This document shows positions 8,298 to 16,792 of a stretch of DNA of 54,806 nucleotides, one piece after another. The position numbers were made by a program, and so were the translations under genes. Location: contig BNBP01000044.1 in assembly GCA_014656015.1 (NCBI GenBank), positions 1 to 54,806 on the forward strand, read 5' to 3'. The DNA comes from Streptomyces griseoaurantiacus. Lineage in GTDB: Bacteria; Actinomycetota; Actinomycetes; Streptomycetales; Streptomycetaceae. Numbering within the stretch: the first letter of the stretch is position 1; every line of letters begins with the position of its first letter. The notes beneath the pieces are model-generated. The model was not told where the DNA came from, made no database searches, and saw only the letters and a list, made by a program, of their open reading frames with translations.

Positions 8298-8309
8298 GAG
8301 AGCGCTCTC
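8298..8309. promoter_or_regulatory. Candidate LacI-type operator before the GH76 genes
   Basis: GAGAGCGCTCTC is a perfect 12-bp palindrome with the central GCGC typical of LacI-family operators that control glycosidase genes in Streptomyces. It lies 162 nt upstream of the first GH76 gene. No lacI gene is present in the window, so a distant regulator would be needed. Nothing else stands out in the gap 8173-8470. Confidence 0.45.
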
Positions 8310-8470
8310 TGTGTCAGGCGCCGTGCGTGCGCCTCACCGTCGGCCCGCTCCCCCCTTCGTTCCACCCCGCTCTCACCCCACACCCCCGGGCCACCCTCGC
8401 GGCACGCGACCGCACGGCACACGTCCGCGCCGACCCGGTCCGGGGTCCCCCCACCGAGCAGGGAGGTCCC

Positions 8471-9949
8471 ATGTCCCGCAGATCCGGGCCCGGTGCGCTG
8501 CGCCGGCCCGCCGTGGTACTCGCCACGGTCCTCGGTGCCGCCCTCGCGGCCCTGGTCCCCGTTCCCGCCGCCGCGGACACCTCCGCGGCGGCGGCCATCT
8601 GCAACACGTACTGCGACGCCCGCGACCCCGCCGCCTCTCCCGGCGACCGCACGCCCGTCACCGCGAGCGTCTTCGGCCGCTCCCTCGTCCTGCACTTCGA
8701 CGACGCCGACGCGATGGGCTGGGCGTCCCTCGGCAACGGCGCTCCCGGCGACGAGGTCTGGCTGGACCGCTCGCTCGACGGCGGCCGCACCTGGAGCGCC
8801 GGCAGCAGACTGGGGGACACCACCGTGCCCGCCGGACAGCGTGGCTGGCGCACCCTGATGTACAACGTCGACGACTGGAACAACCACGGTGTCGGCGCAC
8901 TGCGGGCCTGCGGCAAGGCCGGGGACCGCGCCGACATCGCCTGCACCCCGTGGGCGCGCACCACCTGGAACGCCGGTGAGCGGCGCACCGCCGCGGCCAC
9001 CGGTCTGATGAGCCTGTACAACTACGGCACCGGCCTGTTCGACACCACCGGCTGGTGGAACTCGGCCAACGCCCTCACCGCCGTCATCGACAACATCCGG
9101 GTGACGGGGATGGGCAGTTACCGGTACGCGATCGCCCGCACCTACGAGCGGAACCTGAACGCCCAGGGCGGGCAGTTCCGCAACGACTACCTCGACGACA
9201 CCGGCTGGTGGGGACTGGCCTGGGTGGCCGCCTACGACCTCACGGGCGACAGCCGCTACCTGAACACCGCCCGCGCCGACGCCGACCACATGGCCGCCCA
9301 CTGGGACGGCACGTGCGGCGGCGGGGTGTGGTGGAGCACGGCCCGGACCTACAAGAACGCCATCACCAACTCCCTCTACATCCAGCTCAACGCGGCCCTG
9401 CACAACCGCCTGCCGGGCGACAGCGCGTACCTGAACCGCGCGCGGGCCGGCTGGAGCTGGTTCCAGGGCACCGGCATGATCAACGGCTCGTACCTGGTCA
9501 ACGACGGGATCAGCCTGTCCACCTGCCGCAACAACGGCGACACCGTCTGGTCCTACAACCAGGGCGTCCTCCTCGGCGCGCTGGCCGAGCTGAGCCGGGC
9601 CACGGGGGACGGCGCGCCCCTCACCGCCGCGCGGCGGATCGCCGACGCGGCGACCACCGCGTCCTCGCTGCACACCGGTGAGGGCATCCTGCGCGACCCG
9701 TGCGAGAACGGTGACTGCGGGGGCGACGGACCGTCCTTCAAGGGCGCGGACGTACGCGGCCTGGCCCGGCTCGACTCCGCGCTCCCCGACCACCCGTACA
9801 CCTCCTACCTGCGCCGTCAGGCGGACCGCGCCCACGCGGCCGACCGCAACGCGCTGGACCAGTACGGGCTGCGCTGGTCGGGTCCGCTCGACAAGGTGGA
9901 CGCGGCACGCCAGCAGAGCGCCCTCGACCTGCTCGACGCGGCGTCGTGA
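8471..9949 (+). CDS. Secreted GH76 family alpha-1,6-mannanase with one N-terminal accessory module
   Basis: This 492-residue protein has a signal peptide (hydrophobic 13-31, AAA before DTSAA). Residues about 46-165 form a beta-rich module with LHFDDADAMGWASLGNG and GDEVWLDRSLDGG, and residues about 170-490 are GH76. The adjacent aspartates Asp242-Asp243 in YLDDTGWWGLAW match the catalytic DD pair of GH76 endo-alpha-1,6-mannanases, and CGGGVWWS...YKNAITN is conserved too. Such enzymes attack the alpha-1,6-mannan backbone of yeast and fungal wall mannoproteins. The start follows a GGAGG ribosome binding site. The next gene overlaps by 4 nt and is a paralogue with two copies of the accessory module. 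Confidence 0.9.
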   Translation: MSRRSGPGALRRPAVVLATVLGAALAALVPVPAAADTSAAAAICNTYCDARDPAASPGDRTPVTASVFGRSLVLHFDDADAMGWASLGNGAPGDEVWLDRSLDGGRTWSAGSRLGDTTVPAGQRGWRTLMYNVDDWNNHGVGALRACGKAGDRADIACTPWARTTWNAGERRTAAATGLMSLYNYGTGLFDTTGWWNSANALTAVIDNIRVTGMGSYRYAIARTYERNLNAQGGQFRNDYLDDTGWWGLAWVAAYDLTGDSRYLNTARADADHMAAHWDGTCGGGVWWSTARTYKNAITNSLYIQLNAALHNRLPGDSAYLNRARAGWSWFQGTGMINGSYLVNDGISLSTCRNNGDTVWSYNQGVLLGALAELSRATGDGAPLTAARRIADAATTASSLHTGEGILRDPCENGDCGGDGPSFKGADVRGLARLDSALPDHPYTSYLRRQADRAHAADRNALDQYGLRWSGPLDKVDAARQQSALDLLDAAS

Positions 9950-11910
9950 ACGGGCCCCGGAACGTCTCGCGCCGGCCTCGGACAACGTTGTCCGCACGGT
10001 CGTATCCGCCCTGCGCACGGTCGTACGCGCCCTCCCCAGGGGTGCGCGCCCTCTCTCTCCTCCTCTCCGGACTCCTCGTCCTCACCGCCGCCGTGGCCGG
10101 CGTCCTCGCCCTGCCCACACCCTCCCGGGCCGCGGCGAACCCGGTCTGCGCGCTGGCGTGCGACACCCTCGACCCCTCCCGTGCGCAGCGGGAGACCTTC
10201 CCGGTCGCCGACCGCACGCCGGGCGGCCGTCTGCTGCGGCTGCACGTCTCCGACCCGGACGGCATGGCCTGGGCGAGCATCGACCGCGGCGCCAAGGGCG
10301 ACGCCGTCTGGCTCGACCGCTCCTGGGACCGTGGCGCCACCTGGGAGGGGCTGCTCGGCCGGGCGAGCGTCCCCGCCGCACGGACCGGCACGCGCACCCT
10401 CATGTACAACATCACCGACCCGGTGGGGCACCGCCGGGGGTGGATCCGCGCCTGCGGCGACGCGGCCGGTGTGACCTGCACCGACTGGGTCTACCCCACG
10501 GTGTGCGACGGCACCCGCTGCGACGGCGGCGACCCCGCCGGCGCGCCGTCCGACGAGCGCCCCGTGCCGTCCACCACGCTGTTCGGACGCACCATCAGCC
10601 TCCACGTCGACCAGCGCGGCGCGACGGCCTGGGGTGTGATCGAGAACGGCGGCCCGGGCGACGAGATCTGGCTCGACCGCTCCTGGGACGAGGGCGCCGG
10701 CTGGCCGGAGGGCTCCTCCCTGGGCCGCACCCAGGTGCCCGAGGGCGCGGGCTCGACCCGTACCGCGGTGTTCGCCACCCGTGATCCGCGCGGGCTGCTC
10801 TACGGCGGGGCGGTGCGCGCCTGCGGCCGGGAGGCCGGCCACCAGGAGGGGAGCTGCACGGCGTGGGCCCGCCCCGCGCCGAGCCGGGCCCGTGCGGCGG
10901 CCGACGCGCTGATGGCCTCGTATCACGTCAACGAGGGCTGGTGGCGGAGCAGTTGGTGGAACTCGGCGGTGGCCCTCACGGCGGTCGTCGACTTCTCCCG
11001 GCGCACCGGGGACCACGAGTACGACTGGGCCGTCACCCGTACCTTCGAGCAGAACCGGGGCGTCTTCCCGGCGGGCGGCCGGAGTTCCGACCCGATCGAA
11101 GGGCACTTCATCAGCCGCGCCGTCGACGACGCGGGCTGGTGGGCGATCGCCTGGCTGGACGCCTACGACCTCACGCACGAACGCCGTTACCTGGACGAGG
11201 CGGTGACGATCGCCTCGTACCTGCACACGTTCTGGGACACCGGGACCTGCGGCGGCGGGATCTACTGGAACCGCGAGCGCACGTACAAGAACGCGGTGAC
11301 CAACGGTCTCTACCTGTGGATCACCGCCGCACTGCACCAGCGGCTGCCCGGTGACACCCTGTGGGGCTCGCGGGCGAGTACGGCGGCCGACTGGTACCTG
11401 GGCAGCGGGCTCATCGACTCCTCCTCCCTCGTCAACGACGGCCTGACCGACGGCTGCGCCAACAACGGGCAGACCGTGTGGAGTTACAACCAGGGCCTGG
11501 CCATCGGGGCGTTCACCCAGATGTGGCGGTCCACGGGCGAGGCCCGGTACCTGAGCACCGCGAGGCGTCTCGCGGACGCGGCCCTGTCCTCCTCCCGGCT
11601 GACCCGCGAGGGTGTCCTGACGGAGGTCTGCGACACCGGAACGAGCACCTGCGACGACAACCAGAAGCAGTTCAAAGGCGTCTTCGTCCGTCATCTCGCC
11701 GACCTCGCGGACGCCACCCGCTCACCCGCCTACCGCTCCTACCTGCGCACGCAGGCCGATTCGATCTGGACCGCCGACCGCGATCCCCTCAACCGCCTCG
11801 GCCAGCGCTGGGCCGGCGGCACACCGAACACACCCGGCGGCACGAACGTCCAGGACTGGCGCACACAGGCCAGTGCGCTGGAGGCGCTGACCGCCGCCGA
11901 CAGTCTCTGA
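9946..11910 (+). CDS. Secreted GH76 family alpha-1,6-mannanase with two N-terminal accessory modules
   Basis: This 654-residue paralogue starts with GTG overlapping the previous stop (GTGA), so the pair is translationally coupled. A long n-region precedes the hydrophobic signal segment (about 34-58, ending SRAAA). Two copies of the accessory module follow: LHVSDPDGMAWASIDRG with WLDRSWDRGATW, then LHVDQRGATAWGVIENG with WLDRSWDEGAGW. The GH76 domain carries the catalytic pair Asp394-Asp395 in RAVDDAGWWAIAW and CGGGIYWN...YKNAVTN. No clear Shine-Dalgarno is seen at this start, which fits reinitiation; an internal GTG near 10042 would also leave a signal peptide. Confidence 0.88.
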   Translation: MNGPRNVSRRPRTTLSARSYPPCARSYAPSPGVRALSLLLSGLLVLTAAVAGVLALPTPSRAAANPVCALACDTLDPSRAQRETFPVADRTPGGRLLRLHVSDPDGMAWASIDRGAKGDAVWLDRSWDRGATWEGLLGRASVPAARTGTRTLMYNITDPVGHRRGWIRACGDAAGVTCTDWVYPTVCDGTRCDGGDPAGAPSDERPVPSTTLFGRTISLHVDQRGATAWGVIENGGPGDEIWLDRSWDEGAGWPEGSSLGRTQVPEGAGSTRTAVFATRDPRGLLYGGAVRACGREAGHQEGSCTAWARPAPSRARAAADALMASYHVNEGWWRSSWWNSAVALTAVVDFSRRTGDHEYDWAVTRTFEQNRGVFPAGGRSSDPIEGHFISRAVDDAGWWAIAWLDAYDLTHERRYLDEAVTIASYLHTFWDTGTCGGGIYWNRERTYKNAVTNGLYLWITAALHQRLPGDTLWGSRASTAADWYLGSGLIDSSSLVNDGLTDGCANNGQTVWSYNQGLAIGAFTQMWRSTGEARYLSTARRLADAALSSSRLTREGVLTEVCDTGTSTCDDNQKQFKGVFVRHLADLADATRSPAYRSYLRTQADSIWTADRDPLNRLGQRWAGGTPNTPGGTNVQDWRTQASALEALTAADSL

Positions 11911-11921
11911 CCGCGCGCGAC

Positions 11922-11952
11922 GTGCCGGGCGACACCGCGTGTCGTCCGGCAC
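11922..11952 (+). terminator. Hairpin terminator after the GH76 operon
   Basis: GTGCCGGGCGACAC and GTGTCGTCCGGCAC form a 14-bp stem with one G-U pair and a 3-nt loop, starting 12 nt after the stop. It lacks a T-run, as is usual in Streptomyces. Confidence 0.65.
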
Positions 11953-12143
11953 GGGCGTGCGCGACACCCCGAACACCACGACCCCACAGGTGAGATGCGT
12001 CCGAACACCGCCAGGTCGGCGCATCCCGGTACCCGTGTTCCCCGTCCTCCTCGGGGGGTGTGCTTCGATGTGCGCGACCCGCGGCATCCGTTCGCGAAGT
12101 GACGGGTGGGTCGCACGGGATTCCGAGACGTTCGGTGGAGAGC

Positions 12144-12659
12144 ATGACCGAGGACGAGTTCGACGCCTTCTACGCGGCCGCGTTCCCCCGTCTGACCGGT
12201 CAGCTCTACGCCTTCACCGGGGACCTGGGGGAGGCGCAGGACGTGGTGCAGGAGGCGTTCGTACGGGCCTGGGACCGGCGTAGGAAGCTCCTGGCCGACG
12301 AGGCGCCGGAGGCGTGGATACGCACCGTGGCCATGCGTCTGGCGGTCAGCCGTTGGCGCCGGGCCAAGCGGTGGGTGGAGCTGATGCGGCACAGTCCGCC
12401 GCCCGAACCGGATCCGGGCCCGGGGCCCGAGCGCGCCGCTCTGGTGGCCGCGTTGCGGGAGCTGCCGGAGAGTCAGCGCATGGCGATCGTCCTTCACCAT
12501 CTGTGCGACCTCAGTGTCGAGCAGGTAGCCTCCGAGACCGGTGCACCCGTGGGAACGGTCAAGGCCAGGCTGTCGCGCGGGCGGGCGGCGCTGGCTCGGC
12601 GGCTGGCGGTGGACGAGGCCGAGGAGCCGGCCTGGAGGGAGAGCGGCCGTGTCGGATGA
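12144..12659 (+). CDS. ECF RNA polymerase sigma factor (SigE-type)
   Basis: This 171-residue protein contains sigma-70 region 2 (DEFDAFYAAAFPRL to AFVRAWDRR, about 3-45) and region 4 with a helix-turn-helix (LSVEQVASETGAPVGTVKAR, about 124-143). It lacks region 3, as in ECF sigma factors. The ATG at 12144 follows GTGGAG and is preferred over longer in-frame starts that add unrelated sequence. It overlaps the next gene by 11 nt, a common arrangement for a sigma factor and its anti-sigma partner. Confidence 0.9.
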   Translation: MTEDEFDAFYAAAFPRLTGQLYAFTGDLGEAQDVVQEAFVRAWDRRRKLLADEAPEAWIRTVAMRLAVSRWRRAKRWVELMRHSPPPEPDPGPGPERAALVAALRELPESQRMAIVLHHLCDLSVEQVASETGAPVGTVKARLSRGRAALARRLAVDEAEEPAWRESGRVG

Positions 12660-13329
12660 GCTGGCCACCGCGCTGCGTGAGCTGGCGACCGCACACGAGG
12701 CCGCGGCCCCCCTGCCCCCCGACGAGATCCGCGGCCGGGCGCGGCGCCGGCTGCTGCGGCGCCGGGTGGCGACCGCGTTCGGCGCGGCGACGACGGCCGC
12801 CTGCGCCCTGACGGCCGCCGCGTTCACCCTGCACGAGGACGAGGCCGCCCCGCGTCAGCACCGGGCGGCCGCCGCCTCCGGCGCCGACAGCCGTTCCGCG
12901 GCGAGCCCGGCGCCCTCTCGGGCGGAGGGGTCCCTCGATCTCGGCGGGCACCTCCTGCACTCCGGGGACCGGGTGCTGCGGATCGACTCCGCCTCCCTCG
13001 CCACGGTCCCGACCGGCGGCACGCTGACGGTGACCGCCAAGCGCCGGCCCCTGCTGCTGCCCAGCGGCGGCACCAAGGGCCGTCGTTCGTACCAGGTCCC
13101 GTACGTCGTGGAGCTGCGCACGGCCCGGAACACACAGGTCTACGCGGGGGCCCTCGCCCCGGAGAAGGCGGCCGGTTCGCTGGGCACCGGCACGGGGTGG
13201 GTGGGTCTGCGGGCCGGCGACGCCAAGTGGTTCTACGAGCGCGCCCGGGTCGGGGACCGCATCGAGGTCACCTCGGACCCGCTGCCGAGCACGCGGACGC
13301 CCGCGGCCGGCGCACCGCCCACCGGGTGA
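12649..13329 (+). CDS. Membrane-anchored partner of the ECF sigma factor (putative anti-sigma or sensor)
   Basis: This 226-residue protein starts with GTG inside the sigma factor gene. It has a short, Arg-rich cytoplasmic segment (1-39), one membrane segment (about 40-61) and an extracytoplasmic Ala/Ser-rich linker. The beta-rich outer domain from about 95 ends with WVGLRAGDAKWFYERARVGDRIEV. No canonical HxxxCxxC zinc anti-sigma motif is present. The last segment faintly recalls the end of L,D-transpeptidase domains but lacks the catalytic His/Cys, so I do not assign an enzyme. The position and topology support a sigma-regulating or envelope role. Confidence 0.7.
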   Translation: MSDELATALRELATAHEAAAPLPPDEIRGRARRRLLRRRVATAFGAATTAACALTAAAFTLHEDEAAPRQHRAAAASGADSRSAASPAPSRAEGSLDLGGHLLHSGDRVLRIDSASLATVPTGGTLTVTAKRRPLLLPSGGTKGRRSYQVPYVVELRTARNTQVYAGALAPEKAAGSLGTGTGWVGLRAGDAKWFYERARVGDRIEVTSDPLPSTRTPAAGAPPTG

Positions 13330-13424
13330 CCGAGGGGCCCCGTCCGGGCGGCCCCCGAGACGCACCCTCAGAGGGTGCCCGCATGGCGAGACGGCGTTGC
13401 CGCCCGTTAATACATGGCACTTAC

Positions 13425-14438
13425 ATGCATCACATGCGCAACTCCCAGTCCCCCGCACCGGCCACCGGCTCCCCCACGGGCACGGGTGGCCCGGCCCCCG
13501 CGGACCGTGCCGCCCGCCGGGCCGTCACCGTCTTCCCGCTCCTCGTCATCGCCGCCGGCCTGGCCGGCCTGCTCTCCCCCGGCACGTTCTCCGGGTACGG
13601 CACCGACGTGCCCTACCTCCTCGGCGTGGTGATGTTCTGCATGGGGCTCACCATGTCCCTGGAGGACTTCCGGGGTGTGGCCCGGCGCCCCTGGGCGGTG
13701 CTCCTCGGGCTCGCCGCCCACTACGTGATCATGCCGGGGCTCGGCTGGCTGCTCGCACACCTGCTCCACCTCTCCCCCGCCCTCGCCGCCGGTGTCATCC
13801 TCGTCGGCTGCGCGCCGAGCGGCACCGCGTCCAATGTCGTCACGTACCTGGCCCGGGGCGACGTGGCACTGTCCGTCTCCGTGGCCACCGTCTCCACCGT
13901 GCTGGCCCCCCTGCTGACGCCTCCGCTGACGCTGCTGCTCGCGGGCGAGTACCTGCCGGTGGACGCGGGCTCGATGGTGACCGACATCCTGAAGACCGTG
14001 CTGCTGCCCGTCGTCGCGGGCCTGCTCGTACGGCTGCTCGCCGGGCACCGCGTCGAGCGCGTGCTGGGCGCGATGCCGTGGCTGTCCTCCCTGGCCATCG
14101 CCGCGATCGTCGCCGTGGTCGTCGCGGGCAGCGCGGACGCCCTGAAGTCGGCCGCGGGGACCGTCCTGCTGGCGGTCGTCCTGCACAACGGCTGCGGGCT
14201 GGCCCTCGGTTACTGCTGCGGTCTGCTCGGCAGGCTGGGCCGGCCCGCCTCGCGCGCGATGGCCTTCGAGGTCGGCATGCAGAACTCCGGCCTCGCCGCC
14301 TCGCTGGCGACCGCGCACTTCAGCCCGCTCGCCGCGCTGCCCGCCGCCGTCTTCTCCGTGTGGCACAACATCTCCGGCGCCCTGGTCGCCGCGTGGATGG
14401 CCCGCCGTGCGCCGCACGGAGCGGGGGCCGCCGGCTGA
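13425..14438 (+). CDS. Bile acid:sodium symporter (SBF/BASS) family transporter
   Basis: This membrane protein has about nine or ten hydrophobic segments and the family signatures LLGVVMFCMGLTMSLEDF, GCAPSGTASNVVTYLARGDVA (the unwound sodium-site region) and AFEVGMQNSGLAASLA. Members move organic anions with sodium; the substrate here is unknown. I used the ATG at 13425; another at 13434 removes only three residues. No clear ribosome binding site is visible. A TetR gene follows 162 nt downstream. Confidence 0.88.
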   Translation: MHHMRNSQSPAPATGSPTGTGGPAPADRAARRAVTVFPLLVIAAGLAGLLSPGTFSGYGTDVPYLLGVVMFCMGLTMSLEDFRGVARRPWAVLLGLAAHYVIMPGLGWLLAHLLHLSPALAAGVILVGCAPSGTASNVVTYLARGDVALSVSVATVSTVLAPLLTPPLTLLLAGEYLPVDAGSMVTDILKTVLLPVVAGLLVRLLAGHRVERVLGAMPWLSSLAIAAIVAVVVAGSADALKSAAGTVLLAVVLHNGCGLALGYCCGLLGRLGRPASRAMAFEVGMQNSGLAASLATAHFSPLAALPAAVFSVWHNISGALVAAWMARRAPHGAGAAG

Positions 14439-14555
14439 CCCGGGGCACGCCGTTCGGCGCCCGCCGGGGGCGCCGCCCGCGCACCGGAGGGACGGTGGGA
14501 AAATGGGAGCGCCGGGGCGGACCCCGGCGAACCGAGCAGACGGCAGGACGCGCCG

Positions 14556-14579
14556 CCGTACGGGACAGTCCCCGTACGG
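14556..14579. promoter_or_regulatory. Inverted-repeat operator before a tetR gene
   Basis: CCGTACGGG (14556-14564) and CCCGTACGG (14571-14579) are a perfect 9-6-9 inverted repeat 21 nt before the TetR start, well placed for autorepression. Confidence 0.65.
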
Positions 14580-14600
14580 TGGGGCGCCGAGAGGAGCCGC

Positions 14601-15200
14601 GTGGTGGCCGACGCCCACGAACCCACGGTCCGGTCCAAGCGGGCGGACGCCCGGCGCAATGAGCAGACGCTGCTCGACGCGGCCTCGGCGGTCTTCGTCG
14701 CGTCCGGCGTCGAGGCGCCGGTGCGGGACATCGCGGCCAGGGCGGGCGTCGGGACGGGCACCATCTACCGCCACTTCCCCACCCGGGCCGACCTCATCGT
14801 CGCCGTCTACCGGCACCAGATCGAGGCCTGCGCCGAGGCCGGTCCCGCCCTGCTGGCGAGTACCCCCTCCCCGCACACCGCGCTGGGACAGTGGATCGAC
14901 CTCTTCGTCGACTTCCTGGTCACCAAGCACGGTCTCGCCTCGGTGCTGCGCTCGGACGACCCCGGCTTCCAGGCGCTGCACGCCCACTTCCTCGACCGCC
15001 TCCTGCCGGTGTGCGCCGGGCTGCTGGACGCGGCGGTCGCGGCGGGCGAGATCCGCCCCGGCCTGAGGGCGTACGAGCTGATGCGCGGCGTCGGCAACCT
15101 GTGCATCGGCGCCGACCGGGACCCGGACTACGACGCGCGGCGTCTCGTCTCGATCCTCGTCGCGGGACTGCGCCACCACCCCGGCGGGGACGGGGCGTGA
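14601..15200 (+). CDS. TetR-family transcriptional regulator
   Basis: This 199-residue regulator has an N-terminal TetR helix-turn-helix (DIAARAGVGTGTIYRHFPTR, about 43-62) and a C-terminal effector domain resembling that of the TetR at 7597 (LDLFVDFLVTKHGLASVL versus LFLDYVTVKYGVIDAL). The GTG start lies after GAGGAG. A perfect inverted repeat sits just upstream. It is downstream of the symporter gene on the same strand, with its own probable promoter. Confidence 0.9.
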   Translation: MVADAHEPTVRSKRADARRNEQTLLDAASAVFVASGVEAPVRDIAARAGVGTGTIYRHFPTRADLIVAVYRHQIEACAEAGPALLASTPSPHTALGQWIDLFVDFLVTKHGLASVLRSDDPGFQALHAHFLDRLLPVCAGLLDAAVAAGEIRPGLRAYELMRGVGNLCIGADRDPDYDARRLVSILVAGLRHHPGGDGA

Positions 15201-15264
15201 CACCGCCGCGGTGGACGCCCGGCGCGGGCCGGCCGCGCGGGTCCCGCCGCGGCCGGGGCGCCGG

Positions 15265-16074
15265 TCAGCGCCGCGCCTGAACCTCGGCGTGGGCCTCGGC
15301 GAAGTCCCGGACGACCGGCAGGAGCATCTCGGGGGTCTCGATCTGCGGCATGTGCCCGGTGCCCTTCAGCAGCCGGAACTCCGCGCCGGGCACGGCCTCG
15401 GCGTAGGCGCGCCCGTAGTCGGCGTCCACCACCCGGTCGCTCTCGCCCCAGGCCACCAGGACCGGGCGCTCGATCAGCGCCAGCCGTACGGCGAGGCCGG
15501 GGTCGGCCATGGTGTGCGGGCCCGAGTAGACCCGGAGCGCGGCCTGGTTGGCGGCCGCGGTCGCGCGCTGCTCCTCGGTGAGCGCCGCCGGATCGAAGCG
15601 GAACTTCGAGGGGTCGTGGAAGGAGAGCCGGGAGAGCTCCACCGGTGTCAGCGAGAAGGTGTCGGCGACGGGGTGCCCGGGGACGGCCATGCCCACGGCG
15701 TTGACGAGGGTGACGCTGCTGATCCGGTCGCCGCCCAGGGCCGCCAGTTCCGCGGCGATCCAGCCGCCTATGGAGTTGCCGACGACGGCGACGTCCCGCA
15801 GGTCGAGGACGTCGAGCAGGTGCGCGTAGGCCCGAGCCAGTGTGGGCACGTCGGTCAGCCACTCGGGCCGGGGGGTGCCGGCGAAGCCGGGGTGCAGGGG
15901 GGTGAACACCCTGGCCGGGTGCCGCTCCGCCAGCAGGGCGGCGAACGGGGTGACGGTGGCCGGGCCACCGCCCCCGTGCAGCAGGAGGAAGGGGCGGCCC
16001 TGCTCGCCGTGCCGCTCGACGGTGAGGTCGAGGGTGCCCTGATCGAGGGTGACGGTGTGGGTGGTGCGGGTCAT
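15265..16074 (-). CDS. Alpha/beta-fold hydrolase
   Basis: This 269-residue cytoplasmic hydrolase has an oxyanion-type HGGGG near residue 34, a nucleophile elbow VGNSIGGW with Ser near 99, an acid Asp in WGESDRVVDADYG and the catalytic His in GTGHMPQIE. There is no signal peptide. It follows a cupin gene on the same strand, and both lie divergent to a TetR gene behind an operator-rich gap. The substrate is unknown; esterase, C-C hydrolase or dehalogenase-like activity are all possible. Confidence 0.88.
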   Translation of the reverse strand: MTRTTHTVTLDQGTLDLTVERHGEQGRPFLLLHGGGGPATVTPFAALLAERHPARVFTPLHPGFAGTPRPEWLTDVPTLARAYAHLLDVLDLRDVAVVGNSIGGWIAAELAALGGDRISSVTLVNAVGMAVPGHPVADTFSLTPVELSRLSFHDPSKFRFDPAALTEEQRATAAANQAALRVYSGPHTMADPGLAVRLALIERPVLVAWGESDRVVDADYGRAYAEAVPGAEFRLLKGTGHMPQIETPEMLLPVVRDFAEAHAEVQARR

Positions 16075-16168
16075 GCGGTGCTCCTTGGCCGGCTCGTCGA
16101 GCCGTGGAAGAAGAGGTGAGGGGGCAGGAGGGGAAGGGCGGCGGACTGCGCGGACGGTGTCCGGACCG

Positions 16169-16636
16169 TCAGGCGAAGTCGGTCGCCGGGACCGTGGCGT
16201 AACGGCTCATCACGGCCACGGTCGCCTCCGGGGTCACCTTCCGGCCCTCGGCGATCATGTCTCGCAGGTCCCGGAAGTACTGCACGTACAGGTCGGGCGT
16301 GAAGGTGTTGAGCAGTACGGCCGGCTCGTCGCCGGGGTTGGCGAAGGTGTGCGGGGCGCCCGGCGGGATCATCGCGAGCGTGCCGGCCGGGGCCTCGTAC
16401 GTCGTCTCGCCGACGGTGAAGCGGACGGTGCCCGAGACGACGTAGAAACCCTCGTCGTGCTGGGCGTGGCGGTGCTGGGGCGGGCCCTCGGTGTGCGGGG
16501 CGATCGTGATCTCGCCGATGCCGAGGCGGTGGTCGGTGGTGCTGCCGTCCTCCAGGATGCGGATGCGGGTGCCGCCGAGGTGGACGCTCTCCCCCTCCTC
16601 CGGCCCGACGACGGACGGCTGGTTCGTGGCGCTCAC
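16169..16636 (-). CDS. Cupin-domain protein
   Basis: This 155-residue protein has both cupin motifs: HRHAQHDEGFYVVSGTVRF (about 56-74) and PPGAPHTFANPGDEP (about 92-106). The histidines and glutamate can bind a metal. It may be a small dioxygenase/isomerase or a binding protein. GTG is used as start. It is the first gene of a minus-strand pair with the alpha/beta hydrolase, both probably repressed by the divergent TetR. Confidence 0.85.
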   Translation of the reverse strand: MSATNQPSVVGPEEGESVHLGGTRIRILEDGSTTDHRLGIGEITIAPHTEGPPQHRHAQHDEGFYVVSGTVRFTVGETTYEAPAGTLAMIPPGAPHTFANPGDEPAVLLNTFTPDLYVQYFRDLRDMIAEGRKVTPEATVAVMSRYATVPATDFA

Positions 16637-16672
16637 GAGGACCTCTTCTCACAGTCGTGTTCTCGCAGTCAT

Positions 16673-16738
16673 GAGAGCTGACTCTCACGAGAGTAGAGAT
16701 GTCACTCTCCTTATGCAAGTGCACTCTCATCATGAGAG
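16673..16738. promoter_or_regulatory. Cluster of ACTCTC/GAGAGT operators between cupin and tetR genes
   Basis: Three inverted repeats share one half-site: GAGAG-CTGA-CTCTC (16673-16686), ACTCTC-AC-GAGAGT (16681-16694) and CTCTCAT-C-ATGAGAG (16724-16738). A further CACTCTCC lies at 16713-16720. Overlapping sites in a divergent promoter region suggest cooperative TetR binding. Confidence 0.7.
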
Positions 16739-16792
16739 GTAAGCGTTAGTATGGATTCCGCACACGGACCACCACGACAGGAGGAGCCCTCG

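Noticed and set aside
8141..10018. Minus-strand open frame opposite the first GH76 gene
   Set aside because: Shadow of a well-supported gene; composition lacks structured protein features.
12649..13329. L,D-transpeptidase assignment for the sigma-linked membrane protein
   Set aside because: The C-terminal DAKWFYERARVGDRI resembles the end of YkuD domains, but the catalytic His and the SHGCxR cysteine motif are absent.
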